From assembly GCA_030765045.1 (NCBI GenBank), contig CM060961.1, positions 142,581,538 to 142,645,537 on the forward strand: DNA of 64,000 nucleotides, read 5' to 3'. Origin of the DNA: Tenodera sinensis. Its lineage: Eukaryota > Arthropoda > Insecta > Mantodea > Mantidae. Numbering within the stretch: the stretch's first letter is position 1; each line of letters starts with the position of its first letter. The position numbers and the translations under genes were made by a program. The notes beneath the pieces were generated by a model, which did not search any database, was not told where the DNA came from, and was given only the letters and a program-made list of their open reading frames with translations. Positions 11,039 to 22,539 of this stretch are shown piece by piece.

Positions 11039-11735
11039 TTTAAACGAGCAATTCTTGTATATACATATATTCCGCGCATCTTGAAAATGGTTCTAACGAT
11101 TTCGATTAAATTTTGTATTCAGATAGGGTTTTGATTTTCAAATTTATCTATATAGGTGCCATTCCTGAAAAAACGCGATTTCACGCGTAACGGTCACAAT
11201 TATTCTAAACATTATTTTGGTCATAATTTCTCTGCTAATGGGCTAATTTCAACAAACAAGCCAGGATATTAAAGGTCTCGTCAAGAGCTTTCAGAAATAC
11301 TAAAGCAAATTGACTTAGCTATCTTAGTGCACGCGTAACAGTCACAATTAGTCTAAACCTTATTTCGGCCATAATTTCTCTGTTAATCGATTTCAGCAAA
11401 CGAGCTAGCGTTTTAAAGTCCTCTTCTCAGGGCTATCAGAATACAGTAAGAAAGTTGACCTAGCTATATTAGTTTGTATTACAGCTCGTCCCAAATATAT
11501 ATGTTTGAAATAGAAATACAACGTATTACATTTTACAGCTGAAATGATGGTGCTTATGAAATATTTTAGATGTATCTCTATATCTCTTGTATCTCGGAAA
11601 TGACTTAACAATTGCGACAAAAACTTTATATAGTTGACGTTTTGCTTTTCAACTTTATCTCAATAAGTATCTTCTCCCAAACAACAAGATTTCACAAAAA
11701 GGGGGGAAAAAGCCGAGCGATGCTTGGTCACCCTG
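11039..11735 (+). repeat. repeat family R, long copy with internal duplication
   Basis: It begins TTTAAACGAGCAATTCTTGT and ends AAAAGCCGAGCGATGCTTGG. The module CATAATTTCTCTG.TAAT, then CAACAAACAAGCCAGGATA, is repeated inside it (about 11,222 and 11,371), making it longer than the 2684-3098 copy. Confidence 0.75.
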
Positions 11736-13424
11736 TTACTGTTATGTAATGTTACTAGGGACACATAAAGGTTGTTGACAGAAACTAAGAAAGATAATCA
11801 CAATGGGAATAATAAAGTTAAAATACATGTGTTACAATGTAACCATTCACAATTGACAGAAAGCTTTCATAGGTCCCAGGAATGGGAAAGAAGGCTACTT
11901 ACTCAAGTTTGAACTTTTCATTTCTATTTCCAAGAAACAGTAATAAAAATGTGTGTGTTACCTTGCTGCTCATGACAGTGCCATGATATGAGTATGAATG
12001 TTTCCGCACTTTTGTTTTAGAGTGAAACGTGTTAATGCAAACCCCACTACTTAAATAATGCAACGTTACCTGCCATTAGGAAATAATAAAGATTGGTTCA
12101 TAATAACTGGTAATGATAATGATAATCAGAACAAGAAAATGAAATACAAGTATTCAAATGGGAGTGTTCACAACCAATGCGAAGCTTTCCTTGGCTCTGA
12201 GAATGGGAAAGAATACTTGACCAGGTTTTAACCTCTTATTCTCATTTGTGGGCATGGCATGTTTAATTCATATTATGCATTATCATACCTTTTTGACTCA
12301 GGGGTCTCCGTCGAGGGGATATGTGAATAGCGACCACAAGTTACCCAAACTGAGCAGAGCATTACTTCCACTTACTGGTGTTTTGCTCCTCACTGTAACT
12401 TTTCTATCTGACCTTACCTTGGTTCCGACCCCGATGCTATTAGGATTCCCGAGGGCTAGGGAGTCTTTGTTTTTCCAACCTCTCCATTTCTCTATAAAAT
12501 CTTAACCCCTAACATGCTGACCTGTCATGGCATGTAATACGTCCTCTGATTGGTAATCAGAAGATATGGTCGGTGAATTTATTTTGATAATTCTCACGGT
12601 CAGGTTGGTGAGACCCGTAAACCAACGACAGGTGTGGTCCTCCAGACATTCTGGGGGTTGTGAGAGAGCGATGTGACCGCCAAAACATAAAAATATGGTG
12701 CTCTCTAAAAAGCGGTTACTATTACTGCTATTGCTCTCTTCTTCCATCAGTGAAAAATATTGGAGAGCAAGAGGATTAATGACTTCATTGTCAGAAATCC
12801 AGCATTAGCTAACAACAACAGATAAATACTTGCTGAATAATTTCCATGTGGCAAAATCAATGAATAATGTAATAAGCATGAGCTAGTCTTTAACTAGGCA
12901 ATGTAAAAGTTTGTTAAGAATAACCTATTAGTAAGGCAATGTAGCTAAGGCAGTTATGGTTCTAGTGAAACCAGGTAACAAAACTACCATCAGCTTAAAA
13001 GTGAGATACCCGGAATTCAGTTATGTTCATAAGTTCAGATTTACACTGCTAAGGCACGTAGACAAAAGTTATAAACATCATAAGGAGAATTAACTTCTTA
13101 GTAGTACTTAGTAAGTCACCGAGTGGCAAGCTGTGTTTCATAGGCAAATGGGAAGCATCACAACTGGAACGTAATGTAGGAACTTTTGTGGGAATTCAAG
13201 ACCTCAGTTAATAAAAGAGCTTGTATTTCTAAAATTCGTGTCTTTTTCTTTATGTTTTGCAACCTTATATGTAGAAGTGTTCACTGTGATTGATTATAAT
13301 TATCGGCAGTCTAGAGCGCCTAAAGACCACACTCGGTTATGGAGATTTAACAATCACCGCCAGGAACTTTCCGATAATAATTTGAGCGACTCACGGCAAT
13401 TTAAACACGCGCGCACATACATAT
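11736..13424. other. unassigned; weak local duplication
   Basis: Segments at about 11,855-11,945 and 12,165-12,255 resemble each other (CACAA..G.CAGAAAGCTTTC, then GAATGGGAAAGAA), suggesting an old tandem duplication. The rest, including an 85-codon frame at 12,248-12,505, is not recognised. Confidence 0.4.
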
Positions 13425-13520
13425 ACACAATTTTGTTTGCAATATAGTGACATGAGTACTCCAACCTAAACCAGCTTGAAGATAAATGCCAAGAAACTTT
13501 GTGGAACAACAGTGGCCACA
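13425..13520 (-). pseudogene. LINE reverse-transcriptase C-terminal fragment
   Basis: The minus strand encodes STKFLGIYLQAGLGWSTHV followed by TILQTKL. This is the TKFLGI.L...L.W..H motif downstream of the RT palm in Jockey/CR1-type LINEs. Only about 27 residues remain. SINE A inserted just downstream at 13,591. Confidence 0.7.
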
Positions 13521-13590
13521 AATAGGTGCATTAAAAGCAAATAGTATATCGACAGTGTTATTGGCACTAACACTGGGTTTATTGGGCACT

Positions 13591-13839
13591 GGCGGCGCCG
13601 TGGCCGAGCGGTTAGCGCGCTCGCCTACCACCTAGGCAGCCCGGGTTCGATCCCAGGGACCCGCATGTGGTATTCGTGGTGGACGAAGCGGCGTCAGGGC
13701 GGGTTTTCTCCGGGTGCTCCGGTTTCCCCCGCCATCTCATTCCACCGGTGCTCCATCTTCATTCCATGTATCATCAGTGTCACCGCCTGCGGTGCCGTAG
13801 CAGTAAAAGCGGGCGTTAAACACTACTACACACACGCCC
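13591..13839 (+). mobile_element. SINE family A, intact copy with perfect TSD
   Basis: The tRNA-like head starts GGCGGCGCCGTGGCCGAGCG. A-box: TGGCCGAGCGGTTAGCGCGC. B-box: GGGTTCGATCCC. The body carries GGACGAAGCGGCGTCAGG and CACCGGTGCTCCATCTTCAT, and the tail ends in ACACAC. It is flanked on both sides by TATTGGGCACT (13,580-13,590 and 13,840-13,850), so both ends are exact. Length is 249 bp. Confidence 0.95.
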
Positions 13840-13904
13840 TATTGGGCACTACACTATTCATTTATCCTAGAGAATAACTCATTAACTTTGATATCTAAAG
13901 TAAA

Positions 13905-13975
13905 TCATAGTGCGGTATCGAACGCCAGTCATACATGGGACAGACCACTATCTTAGCCGTTACACCACGTGTCAC
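13905..13975 (-). mobile_element. tRNA-like SINE head fragment
   Basis: The reverse complement has an A-box-like GTGGTGTAACGGCTAAGA and a B-box-like GCGTTCGATACC with tRNA-like spacing. No body is recognisable around it, so it is a fragment or a tRNA pseudogene. Confidence 0.5.
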
Positions 13976-14469
13976 AATCTATTGATACATAGTATTTTTA
14001 TTTATATATAGAGGAGGTCAGGTGAATATGAGCAGGGGTAACAATATGAGCATACCTGTCTGAAACGTTCCTGTAGCAAGTAGATGCTGCCACTTAGCTG
14101 AAGAATGATCAACCACGTCGCAGAAACCTAGACGGAAGAGCTTGGTGACAACAGATCACAGCAGTTTGGATCATCTTCAGCCCAACCAGGAACATCTACA
14201 CACGAAATAACAGCTCTACAGTGCTCCCCAACATTTCGAGACTGAGCATTGAAACCATTTTGTCTAAATGACCTTAGGCTCCACTACTTTAGTCGTAATC
14301 ACACAAAATTAAGGCGAGTTTCTAAAAACTATGTACTACAACTTTATATGAACCGCTTCATGTATGAGTTAACATTTTCTAAGTGTTTGAAGCACATTTG
14401 TCGATATATTTCAAACTTATTAGAGGTAGAGGTAGAGTATAGACGGAGGGGATTACGCACTGTTTAGGC
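13976..14469. other. no recognised gene
   Basis: AT-rich sequence with frames of 72 codons or fewer and no recognisable domain. Confidence 0.4.
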
Positions 14470-14945
14470 TGTTGGGAGGAAGCGATGAGATGAGAACGTT
14501 CTGCGGGCGTGTTGGAACCCGGGCGACTAGTGCAAGCCAGCGTGAGGAACCTTAACGTATGTTGGATATCCTTCATCTCGACACCAGCAGTCCCAAGGAG
14601 TCAGCAGCTACATGTGTTCCCACAGCGGTCCATCCCAGCAGATCAGGCGACTACAACGCTACTCATCCATCGAGAACAACAGTTACAGTTCGTAAAGTCC
14701 CCATACAGCAGAGCCAAGCTGGCCCATCCTCAACTCTTCCGACCTTGAAAGACCGGACTGAAATGAAGGTGAAACGAAATGCAGGGGCGGCAAGTTCGGG
14801 AGATGTAATTATCCTTCCAGCATTTGCCTGATGACCCGGAAAAAACTCCCGAAAAAAACCTGTGGCTCAGGAAAATCGACCGCGGGAATCGAACCCACAA
14901 TCTCCCGAATGTGAGCCTCACGGGTCACCGCGGAGCCATAAGTTT
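14470..14945 (-). mobile_element. SINE family B, long copy
   Basis: The reverse complement begins near TATGGCTCCGCGGTGACCCG and has the B-box-like GGGTTCGATTCCC. It continues TCGGGAGTTTTTTCCGG and ATAATTACATCTCCC, then a body of about 300 bp starting TTTCAGTCCGG.CTTTCA. The same head occurs at 21,165 and 29,085 (minus) and, diverged, at 31,050 (plus). Confidence 0.8.
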
Positions 14946-15699
14946 AGGATTAACAATTGTTTATCTTGAAAGGCTCCCAAAGTTTACTTGTTATGGTTGA
15001 AACAGCAAATATAGAGTTGAAATGTTATGTATTATAAGAGTTAAAAGAACATGTTATGATGCAGATCTGTTAAAATACGCAAACAATTAAGTTTATTCAC
15101 AATAACAAATTTTCCAATGTTACTACTGTATTTATTTCCGCCATAGAGCGACTGCACCTGAAATTAAAACATTTGTTCATCTTTTATTAAGAAAAAGGCG
15201 GCTTTTGGTTTTGGAAATAATTACACCCAAATGTTGATAACATTAGATAGAAGGGTAATCCAATGTCATAATTCTATCTGAAACAAGCTCACGTTGACTC
15301 TGTTCACACTTTCCCGGTTTCCTGGAAACTATGGCGTCATCCTGTATAAAGCACGATTGGCTGCTCTGCCTGGTTATCGAACACAAGACTGGCGTTTTCC
15401 CCTTGAGTGATGAATTGATGAAGTGCCTCTCTTCCTCTTCCCCGCTACCCCTTTCCATGTATCTCAATTGTTTCCAAAATCAGTAATGAAACTGCTATAT
15501 TTAGCTTAATGGCAGAATGATTTTCCTTCGTATTGGTCACTAGATGCAAGTGTATTGCTCGGAAATGGTCAAGCCGTAAACATGCTTATTTCACATAAAT
15601 TGTGTTCTTTGACGAAATCTATACTTGTCTGTCTTGCAAGATTTTGCCTTGCTCGTACGGTTTACCAATTATACAAAAGTAATTGAGACTGAAGGGGAT
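14946..15699. other. no recognised gene
   Basis: A 74-codon minus frame at 15,243-15,467 is not recognisable. The remainder is AT-rich. Confidence 0.4.
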
Positions 15700-16345
15700 T
15701 CCAGAGGATATTCCCAGAAAATTCAAGTTACACATTTTATTTTTCTTACAAATGTCTTAAACATATGGTAGTTTAATCAAAAAGAACCATTTTTGAGAAC
15801 ATAAAAAAGTAATTGGAAAGGGTAGAGTGGGACTCCTACACAAGCCTTACACACGGCTAGTGTGGAAAAACATTAATTACATAAAAAAACTAATGTATTT
15901 CCATATAAAGGATAGTTTGAGTTGAAAGGATTTTTTTTTAAAAAAATCTTCGTGTCGCATCCTTGGAAGATGCTGAACTTGAAAACCAAGTTTCCCTGCT
16001 TCTCGCTTTTTGTTTTAGCTGTACACAAATAGACAGACAGATACACACAATATAGACGCATGCACACATTATTATTTTATTTTTGTTGTTTAACGACGCT
16101 GTCAATTGCCAGGATCACATCAGCGTAGCCGGTGTGCCGGAATTTCGTCCCGCAGGAGTTCTTTTACAGGCCAGTGAATCTACTGACATGGAGATGTCGT
16201 TTTTAAGCACACTTAAAAACCATCGGCCTGAGCCGGGTTTTAACCCGCGACCTTGGGATCAGTAGGCCAGCGTCTAACCAACTGAGCCACCCAGACCGAC
16301 GCGCATACACACAGACGCCCAAATGGGCCTTCTTTTAAGATACCT
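15700..16345 (+). mobile_element. family C fragment interrupted by SINE E
   Basis: The left part, 15,700-16,068, has ATTCCCAGAAAATTCAAG, AACATATGGTAGTTTAATCA and TTCGTGTCGCATCCTTGGAA, and runs into the start of the CA-rich slot. After the SINE the remnant (16,303-16,345) continues as CA-rich DNA. SINE E inserted in the microsatellite slot. Confidence 0.75.
16069..16302 (-). mobile_element. SINE family E, near-intact, with TSD
   Basis: In sense orientation the head is GGTGGCTCAGTTGGTTAGAC and the B-box region GGTCGCGGGTTAAAACCC. The body ends GACAGCGTCGTTAAACAAC plus an A-rich tail. The flanks GCATGCACACA (16,058-16,068) and GCATACACACA (16,303-16,313) match at 10 of 11 positions and fix both ends. 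The B-box has lost the canonical TTCGA. Confidence 0.88.
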
Positions 16346-16349
16346 ACAT

Positions 16350-17225
16350 TTTTTACTTTCTCTACTGGTAACTAGAAGGGAGTATTGTATTCCATCCAAA
16401 AATTCGATATCAAGATTTCACCAGAAATATATGTTTTGAGACCCCCTGAATCCAAAAAGAAGCATTTGTGGAAAAAGGTCTTTTGTGTGTGTGTGTGTTT
16501 GTGCGCGTGTGTGTGTGTGTGTGCGTGTGTGTGTGTCAGTCCGTGTCTGTGGACATAACTCAAAAACAAAAAGTCGGTTAAAAACCAAAGTTGGTATTTA
16601 AGTTTAATGTCTTTCAAGGATGCGACACGAAGATTTTGAAGAAAATAGCCCCACCCTTTACATGGAAAATTTTGATTTTCTTGAACATGACTCTAACGAT
16701 TTTGATTAAAATATCATGTGTTTAAGATATTTGTATGACAAATGAAATGTATATTTTGAATTTTCTGGCTGTAGCCTATGTAGCCCTGTTTACTCTGGAT
16801 AACTTTTGAATAACTCGTAAACCGTAAGAGATAGACGAAATCTTAATATACAAAAAATGTAGATCGCGCTAAAACACACACTTTATGTCTGAATAATTTT
16901 TTTGTAGAGTGAACCATTTCGGAGATATTTTTTGTTATTTATGTCTGTTTCGGAAAACTTAAAACTTTCGTGAAATGGAACATCGTTGGTCATTTTTTAT
17001 ATGTTAAGCGTGCAAAGAGAACGGGATCTCAAAGCTTTAAAAGATTTCACTATCGCTCAAAGCCTACTGTATTCTAATATTCCCCTTACACCTACAAGGA
17101 AATAAGCAACAAGATAATTTGTACAAATGTTTAACTAAACTAACCCGAAGAAGATATAGGAATAAGGGTTTGTAAGAATGGTTAGTACAAGAGTAGAGAA
17201 AGACATGTGTGCAACACATTAGATT
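16350..17225 (-). mobile_element. family C element, near full length
   Basis: It runs from the ACTTTCTCTACT end at about 16,358 to AGAGTAGAGAAAGACATG near 17,207. Landmarks in order on the plus strand: TTCACCAGAAATATATGTTT, a (GT)n slot at 16,480-16,538, GATGCGACACGAAGATTTTG, and GTGAACCATTTCGGAGATAT. It has no open frame of note. Confidence 0.88.
16480..16538 (-). repeat. (CA)n microsatellite inside family C
   Basis: Interrupted (GT)n on the plus strand, at the position occupied by (CA)n in the other copies. Confidence 0.95.
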
Positions 17226-17979
17226 TTTTAGTTAATGATACTGCACAGACAGAAGCGCGCGCGCGGGAGTGAACATTTCTCTAAAAGTTTCTCTGAAACC
17301 TTTGGCGTGGAAATTGTTTACTCTGGTCATTGAAATAAAATGAGCTGTTCCAAGTGGAAACTGCAACATAAACATTAGGTATCTCCAAGGACGCTTCATC
17401 TAGTCTTCACCACTTGTAAGGATGTTATTAATTTCAATACGAATTAAGAGTTTTCATTAAATAATAATACTGTTAAGAGCTAATCTTAATTGCTGAGAAA
17501 ACAATCATGGCCTTCTCTGTTAATAGAGGTTAGCAGATAAAGCCAAAGTTTGATAGTAGTAATTCCAACGGACGAAACCTAAAGAGACAAATGACAAACG
17601 AAAACACCGAACAATTACATAACCTATCGAAATCAACAAAAGTGTTCTTTCTCCAAGTTTGTCATACTACGCGGTTGCTGCCTCAAACCCATCTAAAGAA
17701 CAAGGCTTATTATTGAATCCTACGACAGCATAAGCATAAAAGACTACGTTCTCGAGCTTGCAAATCTAATCTGACTTAACGACATCCGATATGTTTCGCG
17801 CATTTCAAACGGGAAATATGTTTTTTCCTCTCTAATATGAAATGTATCGAAGAACTAACTAGCAAACACTAAGATATATGTAAACAACGTATCACTAGAG
17901 ATGTGGCCCCTTCTTAAAAATAAAAAAAAAAACCAATGTTTGTCCAGTAATTCCTAACTGTGTAGTTGAAGACCAATTA

Positions 17980-18670
17980 AAATCTAGGTATCAAACCTAT
18001 GTCCAAGATATTCTCGTATCAGAGCAGGACTATCCCTTCCTGGATTCTCACGTATCCAACTTTCCGAAGACAAATCTATATTTCTCATGAAGATATCTAG
18101 GAAGTTCCAGATACTTTACAAATTGATTACGAAGGGACAACATGCTGGTTGTATGTGTCCTCAGATTCACTTACATGTTTTCTATGTAAATCGGAAGGAC
18201 ACCTAGCAAAACAGTGCCCAAACTCACTGGCAGAAACCCACACCGACTAAAACCCCTCTTCATTCCCTGAACTCATCAGTGGGGGAAGAAAACAAGAAAC
18301 TCTGCCCCCTAAAAATATCAATTCTGTTCCCTCTTCAAACACCATAAACTCTTTCTACTAATACTTCATCAGATAACGACCGTAAAACAACGCAAGACAA
18401 ACCTAATGTCACATTATCCTGAACTGTCATCTGAAAATCCCATGGATTGCACGTCCTCTGAACATAACTTACCCAATCAGACACCACAAGACCTGAAACC
18501 ACAAGAACACAAAATACCAATGTCGTCTCCCAGTAGCGACACAACACCCTTAAATGTCGAAGATAGTGAACAACACTGTCCAAACCCTGAAAATAACCCT
18601 CATGAAAAACCTGTAAAACCAACCACTCTGTTAAGAAGCCAAAAGCAGACGATCAAAATACAGAATTGAC
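17980..18670 (+). pseudogene. LINE ORF1 (gag-like) C-terminal part with CCHC zinc knuckle
   Basis: The translation near 18,060-18,180 gives RRQIYISHEDI (then a stop) and EVPDTLQIDYEGTTCWLYV. It is followed by the knuckle CFLCKSEGHLAKQC (C-x2-C-x4-H-x4-C) at 18,176-18,217, a nucleic-acid-binding motif of Jockey-type ORF1 proteins. A Ser/Pro/Asn-rich segment follows, open over 18,406-18,669 in another frame. In-frame stops and a frame change make it a pseudogene. Its role would be RNA binding in the LINE ribonucleoprotein. Confidence 0.8.
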
Positions 18671-19110
18671 TGTCAAGCTGGCGTCTATAAAGAAGTAATA
18701 GAAAACGATCCGGATGACTTTCCCCTAAGCTGCTTACAGATGTTCAAGTTTATCTGAAAACACTGTGGGTATGACTGACAACAATTCTCAGCTATACCGA
18801 TAACCCACAAGGTTTAGCACAGACACTGCGAACACTATACCCATATTATTCAGACAAAGTAGTTAAAACCACAAGTCATTAAGAAGCTACTAAATTTCAC
18901 CAGGCAAAACAAAGAAATGACAAAGGACAGCTCTACGCAAAATAACCCAGAAAACTAATTTTCCCCCCTGAGCAAGCACATAAAGTCTAAACTAATACAA
19001 TGGAATATCAATGGATTCCGACCGCAATTTGAATACTTACAACTTCTGATTAATAAACACTAGATAATTCCATCTATAAACTACAACAGTTCAAAGTATA
19101 TCTAAAAAAT

Positions 19111-19812
19111 CTGATGTATTGCACTCACATGACTTTCTCTACTCTTGTACTAACCATTCTTACAAACCCTTATTCTAATATCTTCTTCGGGTTAGTTGAG
19201 TTAAACATTTGTACAAATTATCTTATTGCTTATTTCCTTGTAGGTGCAAGGGGAATATTAGAATACAGTAGGCTTTGTGTGATAGTCAAAACTTTTAAAG
19301 CTTTGAGATTCCGTTCTCTTTGCACACTTAACATATAAAAATGAACAACGATGTTCCATTTCACGAAAGTATTGTTTTCTGAAACTCACACACATAACAA
19401 GGAATATCTCCGAAATGGTTCACCCTACAAGAAAATTTATGAAGACATAAATTGTGTATTTTAGCAAGATCTACATTTTTTGTACAGTATGATTTCATCT
19501 ATCTCCAACAGTTTACCAGTAATGCAAAAGTCGTCCAGAGTAAACACGACTACAGGGCTATAGCCAGAACATTCAAGATATACATTTCATTTGTCATAAA
19601 AATATCTCAAACATATGGCATTGTAATCAAAATCGTTAGAGCCATTTTCAAGAAAATAAAAATTTTCGAAAAGTTTTCCATGTAAAGGATAGTTTAGAGT
19701 GGGGCTATTTTCTTCAAAATCTTCGTGTCGCATCCTTGAAAGACATTAAACTTAAGTGCCAACTTTGGTTTTTAACCGACTTTTCGTTTTTGAAGTATGC
19801 TGTCCACAGACT

Positions 19813-19889
<77 letters not shown>

Positions 19890-20028
19890 GCGCGCGCGCG
19901 CGGGGACCTTTTTCTAAAAATGCTTATTTTGGATTCAGGGGGTCTAAAAACATATATTTCCGGTGAAATCCCGACATCGAATTTTTGGGTGGAATACAAT
20001 ACTTCCCCTACTTACCAGTAGAGAAAGT
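19111..20028 (+). mobile_element. family C element, reference copy with defined ends
   Basis: It is inserted in LINE ORF2. The host reading frame is interrupted after FKVYLK and resumes at NRINASHASG. The flanking AAAAAT at 19,105-19,110 and 20,029-20,034 is a probable 6-bp target duplication. The element (918 bp) starts CTGATGTATTGCACTCACAT with ACTTTCTCTACT at 19,131, and ends AGTAGAGAAAGT. The interior carries (CA)n at 19,817-19,888. There is no transposase, so it is non-autonomous. Confidence 0.88.
19817..19888 (+). repeat. (CA)n microsatellite, about 36 units, in family C
   Basis: A pure CA run follows CTGTCCACAGACTGA and is followed by a GCGCGCGCG run. Confidence 0.98.
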
Positions 20029-20639
20029 AAAAATAGAATCAATGCCAGTCATGCTAGTGGAGAAGTAGCTATTTACGTGAAAGTGATTTATATCAAAAGG
20101 AAGTACCTTTAAATACTCAATCAGAAGCAGTAGCAGTTTCAGTAAATCTACCATCAGCTGTTTGTATTTATAATATCTATCTTCCGAATAGTGCCACACT
20201 TCAGACGGACACTTCAAGAAATCTTATGCGCCAACTATCTTAACCTTTTAAAGCAGGACCAACCGCCAATATGTCAGCAGTGTAAAATACAATGTTAAAT
20301 GTTATAATGTTATATTTTTAACGCCAATGTTAAATGTACAAAACTTGTAAAATCGCGATATGACTTGATGTTAAAGCGACTATGAAAAAAGGCTACAATA
20401 AAATAAATATTTCATTTAGTTACTATAGGTAAGTAGTACAGAAAGTAAAAACTGATTTTTCCATGTCCAGAGTTCTGATTTCCACGTATAAAATCTCAAG
20501 CGTGTACTTGTATAGCGATTGGCGAGTATGTTTATACGCGCGCGGAATGACAAAACAACTAAACATGTGCAGCGTGAAAGAATAAAGTGGTTAGCCGATA
20601 TGAACGTATCACAAGGTTCAGAAGGGAGACTGAACACTT

Positions 20640-21165
20640 CGATCTATAGATCTTTTGTGCCTGTGTCTCTGAGGGGCGTCCCCCGCCGCGGGGACGGGTG
20701 CAGTGAGACCATACTAACGTAGCCGAAGCTCAGGAGAGAAGACAGTAGAGGACAAGGTCCATAGCAACTACGGATCGAAACTTCCCAATGGCGGCTCGTA
20801 CAACCGTCTCCTCTCTCCTCTTGGGGGCTTGCATTCCCCTGGGAGACCAGGGGCCGGGAAACGTCTCCTGAGCCGGAGTAAGAGGATTTAAAGAGAGCAA
20901 ATTCCCTGTCATGCACGGCGAAACCCCCGCCCCTCTTGGAAACCTCAAACAGCCAAGCAGGACGAAAGGCGAAATGAAGTGAAGAAGTGAGGGAAAATGG
21001 AAATACAGGAAATTCGAGGGATGTAATTATCTTTCCCAGAATTCACCTAGCCATCGCGGGAAACACCCGAAAAAACCCATGGATCAGTTAGTCGGCAGGA
21101 ATCGAACCCACGGCCTCCACAGGCACTACATGCCAGAGCCATTTTGCTCGGTGACTAAGCGATAG
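20640..21165 (-). mobile_element. SINE family B, long copy
   Basis: The head (minus) is at about 21,165-21,000 with the B-box-like GGGTTCGATTCC. The body extends to 20,640. It shares CGGCGAAACCCCCG, AGCAAATTCCCTGTCATG and the end GATCTTTTGTGCCTGTGTCT with the copy at 31,410-31,690 (reverse complement), which shows the element is more than 500 bp long. Confidence 0.75.
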
Positions 21166-21213
21166 CTATATTTATTGTCGATCAACCTGTAGTCGTGTTG
21201 CAGAGAGAAAGAC

Positions 21214-21216
<3 letters not shown>

Positions 21217-21291
<75 letters not shown>
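21217..21291 (+). repeat. (GA)n microsatellite
   Basis: About 37 GA units, purine-only on this strand. Confidence 0.98.
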
Positions 21292-21295
<4 letters not shown>

Positions 21296-21654
21296 AATAG
21301 CAAGAACAAACTCAGTAAATGTGAATAGCTGCCAAGTTTTAATGCTTTCCTGTTTTGTATCTGTATTAATATTCTGTCTGCTAGACGATGGCTCATAACA
21401 ACAATCCTGTTGCTCTTATTATGTAGTGCATTCATGCGTTGAGTACATACCCGTGTTGTGAAGCAAGTAGAAGCATAGATTCATAACAGAATATTGCTTT
21501 ACTTTCGCTTCACACAAACATTCCATATATGAACTGCAAAGAAATACGTGTTATACATGTGTGGGCGTATTTATATTGTCTGAACAGCTTAATTAAAAAA
21601 CAAAATGTCGAATAAATACCGAATTTGAAATTTATTTGAGCTCAGCATCCGCCA

Positions 21655-21860
21655 ACTATGCGACATGAAAATTTTCAGGAAAATTCCCACCCCATCTTAA
21701 ACTATCTTTATATGGAAAGATATAATTATTTTGATTAAACACCACCTGTTTAGGAATACTTAGCTGACTAATAAGTTTTTCTTTTCTCGGGCATAGTCTG
21801 TGAAGTCGTTTTCATTCTTAGTTAATGTATACATTTGTAAAATTGTTAAATCTTAAGAGA
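21655..21860 (-). mobile_element. family C fragment
   Basis: ATGCGACATGAAAATTTTCA, then AAACTATC, TATATGGAAAG and ATTTTGATTAAACACCACCT follow the minus-orientation family C order. Both ends are missing. Confidence 0.6.
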
Positions 21861-21889
21861 TTACAAAGGCTAACTACACTTCTTTCCCT

Positions 21890-22226
21890 GATTACCCTCC
21901 CGTTATGTAGGACTTACACCCCATAGATCTTACAATCGAGTGTCTAGGGTCAGACGACTGTCGGGGAGCAGAGGGACCTCTGGACCAGACACAGTGAAGA
22001 CCTGGAAGCAGGTGGTCAGCTAAGCACCAAGAGAATGATATGAAATGCAGGCGAAATGGATGATTGGAAGGGTGATACTGGAGCAATTTGTGGAATGAAT
22101 GGCGTGGGAAACCGGAGAACCCGGAGAAAACCCACCCAGACGCCGCTTCGTCCACCACAAATACCACATGCGGGTCCCGCCTAGGTGGTAGGCGAGCGGT
22201 CTAACCATTCAGCCACGGCGCCGCCG
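21890..22226 (-). mobile_element. SINE family A head with an unrelated 3' body
   Basis: The sense-strand head GGCGGCGCCGTGGCTGAATG and the GGGTTTTCTCCGGGTTCTCC segment match SINE A. The part from about 22,040 down to 21,890 differs from SINE A and contains a segment reading CCAGAGGTCCC. It is directly abutted at 22,227 by another SINE in the same orientation. Confidence 0.75.
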
Positions 22227-22344
22227 ACTTCCAGACTCAGGGAAGGATGAGGAATAATCCTGACTGGAGAAAAATTCCTACCCCTTGCCGGGAATCGAAC
22301 CCGGGCAGGCAGGTGCTCTACCAACTGCGCTACGGGGCCAGCAG
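22227..22344 (-). mobile_element. tRNA-derived SINE, family G (body shared with family F)
   Basis: The sense-strand head is GGCCCCGTAGCGCAGTTGGT, then AGAGCACCTGCC, with the B-box GGGTTCGATTCCCGG. The body is CAGGATTATTCCTCATCC and GAGTCTGGAAGTC, the same core as family F (AGGATTA.TCC.CATCC) behind a different tRNA head. Confidence 0.82.
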
Positions 22345-22362
22345 GCTAACTAAACAAAGAGT

Positions 22363-22363
22363 A

Positions 22364-22452
<89 letters not shown>

Positions 22453-22476
22453 CATCATCATCATCATTATTAACAT
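22363..22476 (+). repeat. (TTA)n(TCA)n microsatellite
   Basis: About 29 TTA units followed by six TCA units. Confidence 0.97.
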
Positions 22477-22539
22477 TATCATTAAAATGTAAGTCTAACA
22501 ATAATAAAATAAATAATGTAAAATTAATGTGATAAAATG

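Larger units (their letters stand above)
18987..20290 (+). pseudogene. LINE ORF2 fragments: endonuclease start, endonuclease middle, C-terminal tail
   Basis: The first part encodes LIQWNINGFRPQFEYLQLL, the start of an apurinic-type endonuclease domain with the conserved QWN. After the family C insertion the protein resumes as ASHASGEVAIYVK and EVPLNTQSEAVAVSVNLP, then NIYLPNS. About 30 bases later the reading continues as LLKQDQPPICQQCKIQC, a Cys-rich ORF2 C-terminal motif, with the whole RT missing. A stop and a frameshift are present near 19,045 and 20,080-20,110. It is inactive. Confidence 0.8.
17226..20420 (+). mobile_element. Jockey-like LINE remnant, split by family C and internally deleted
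   Basis: The order is ORF1/gag tail (CCHC knuckle at 18,176-18,217), a hydrophilic spacer, the start of the ORF2 endonuclease (18,987-19,104), a family C insertion (19,111-20,028), endonuclease continuation (20,029-20,215), then an abrupt jump to the ORF2 C-terminus (about 20,240-20,290) and a 3' UTR ending near AATAAAATAAATATT. The reverse transcriptase region is deleted. The 5' boundary is uncertain: 17,226-17,980 is not clearly LINE. Confidence 0.8.

Noticed and set aside
22227..22344. Functional tRNA gene on the minus strand
   Set aside because: Good A and B boxes, but the acceptor stem does not pair and the body matches SINE family F.
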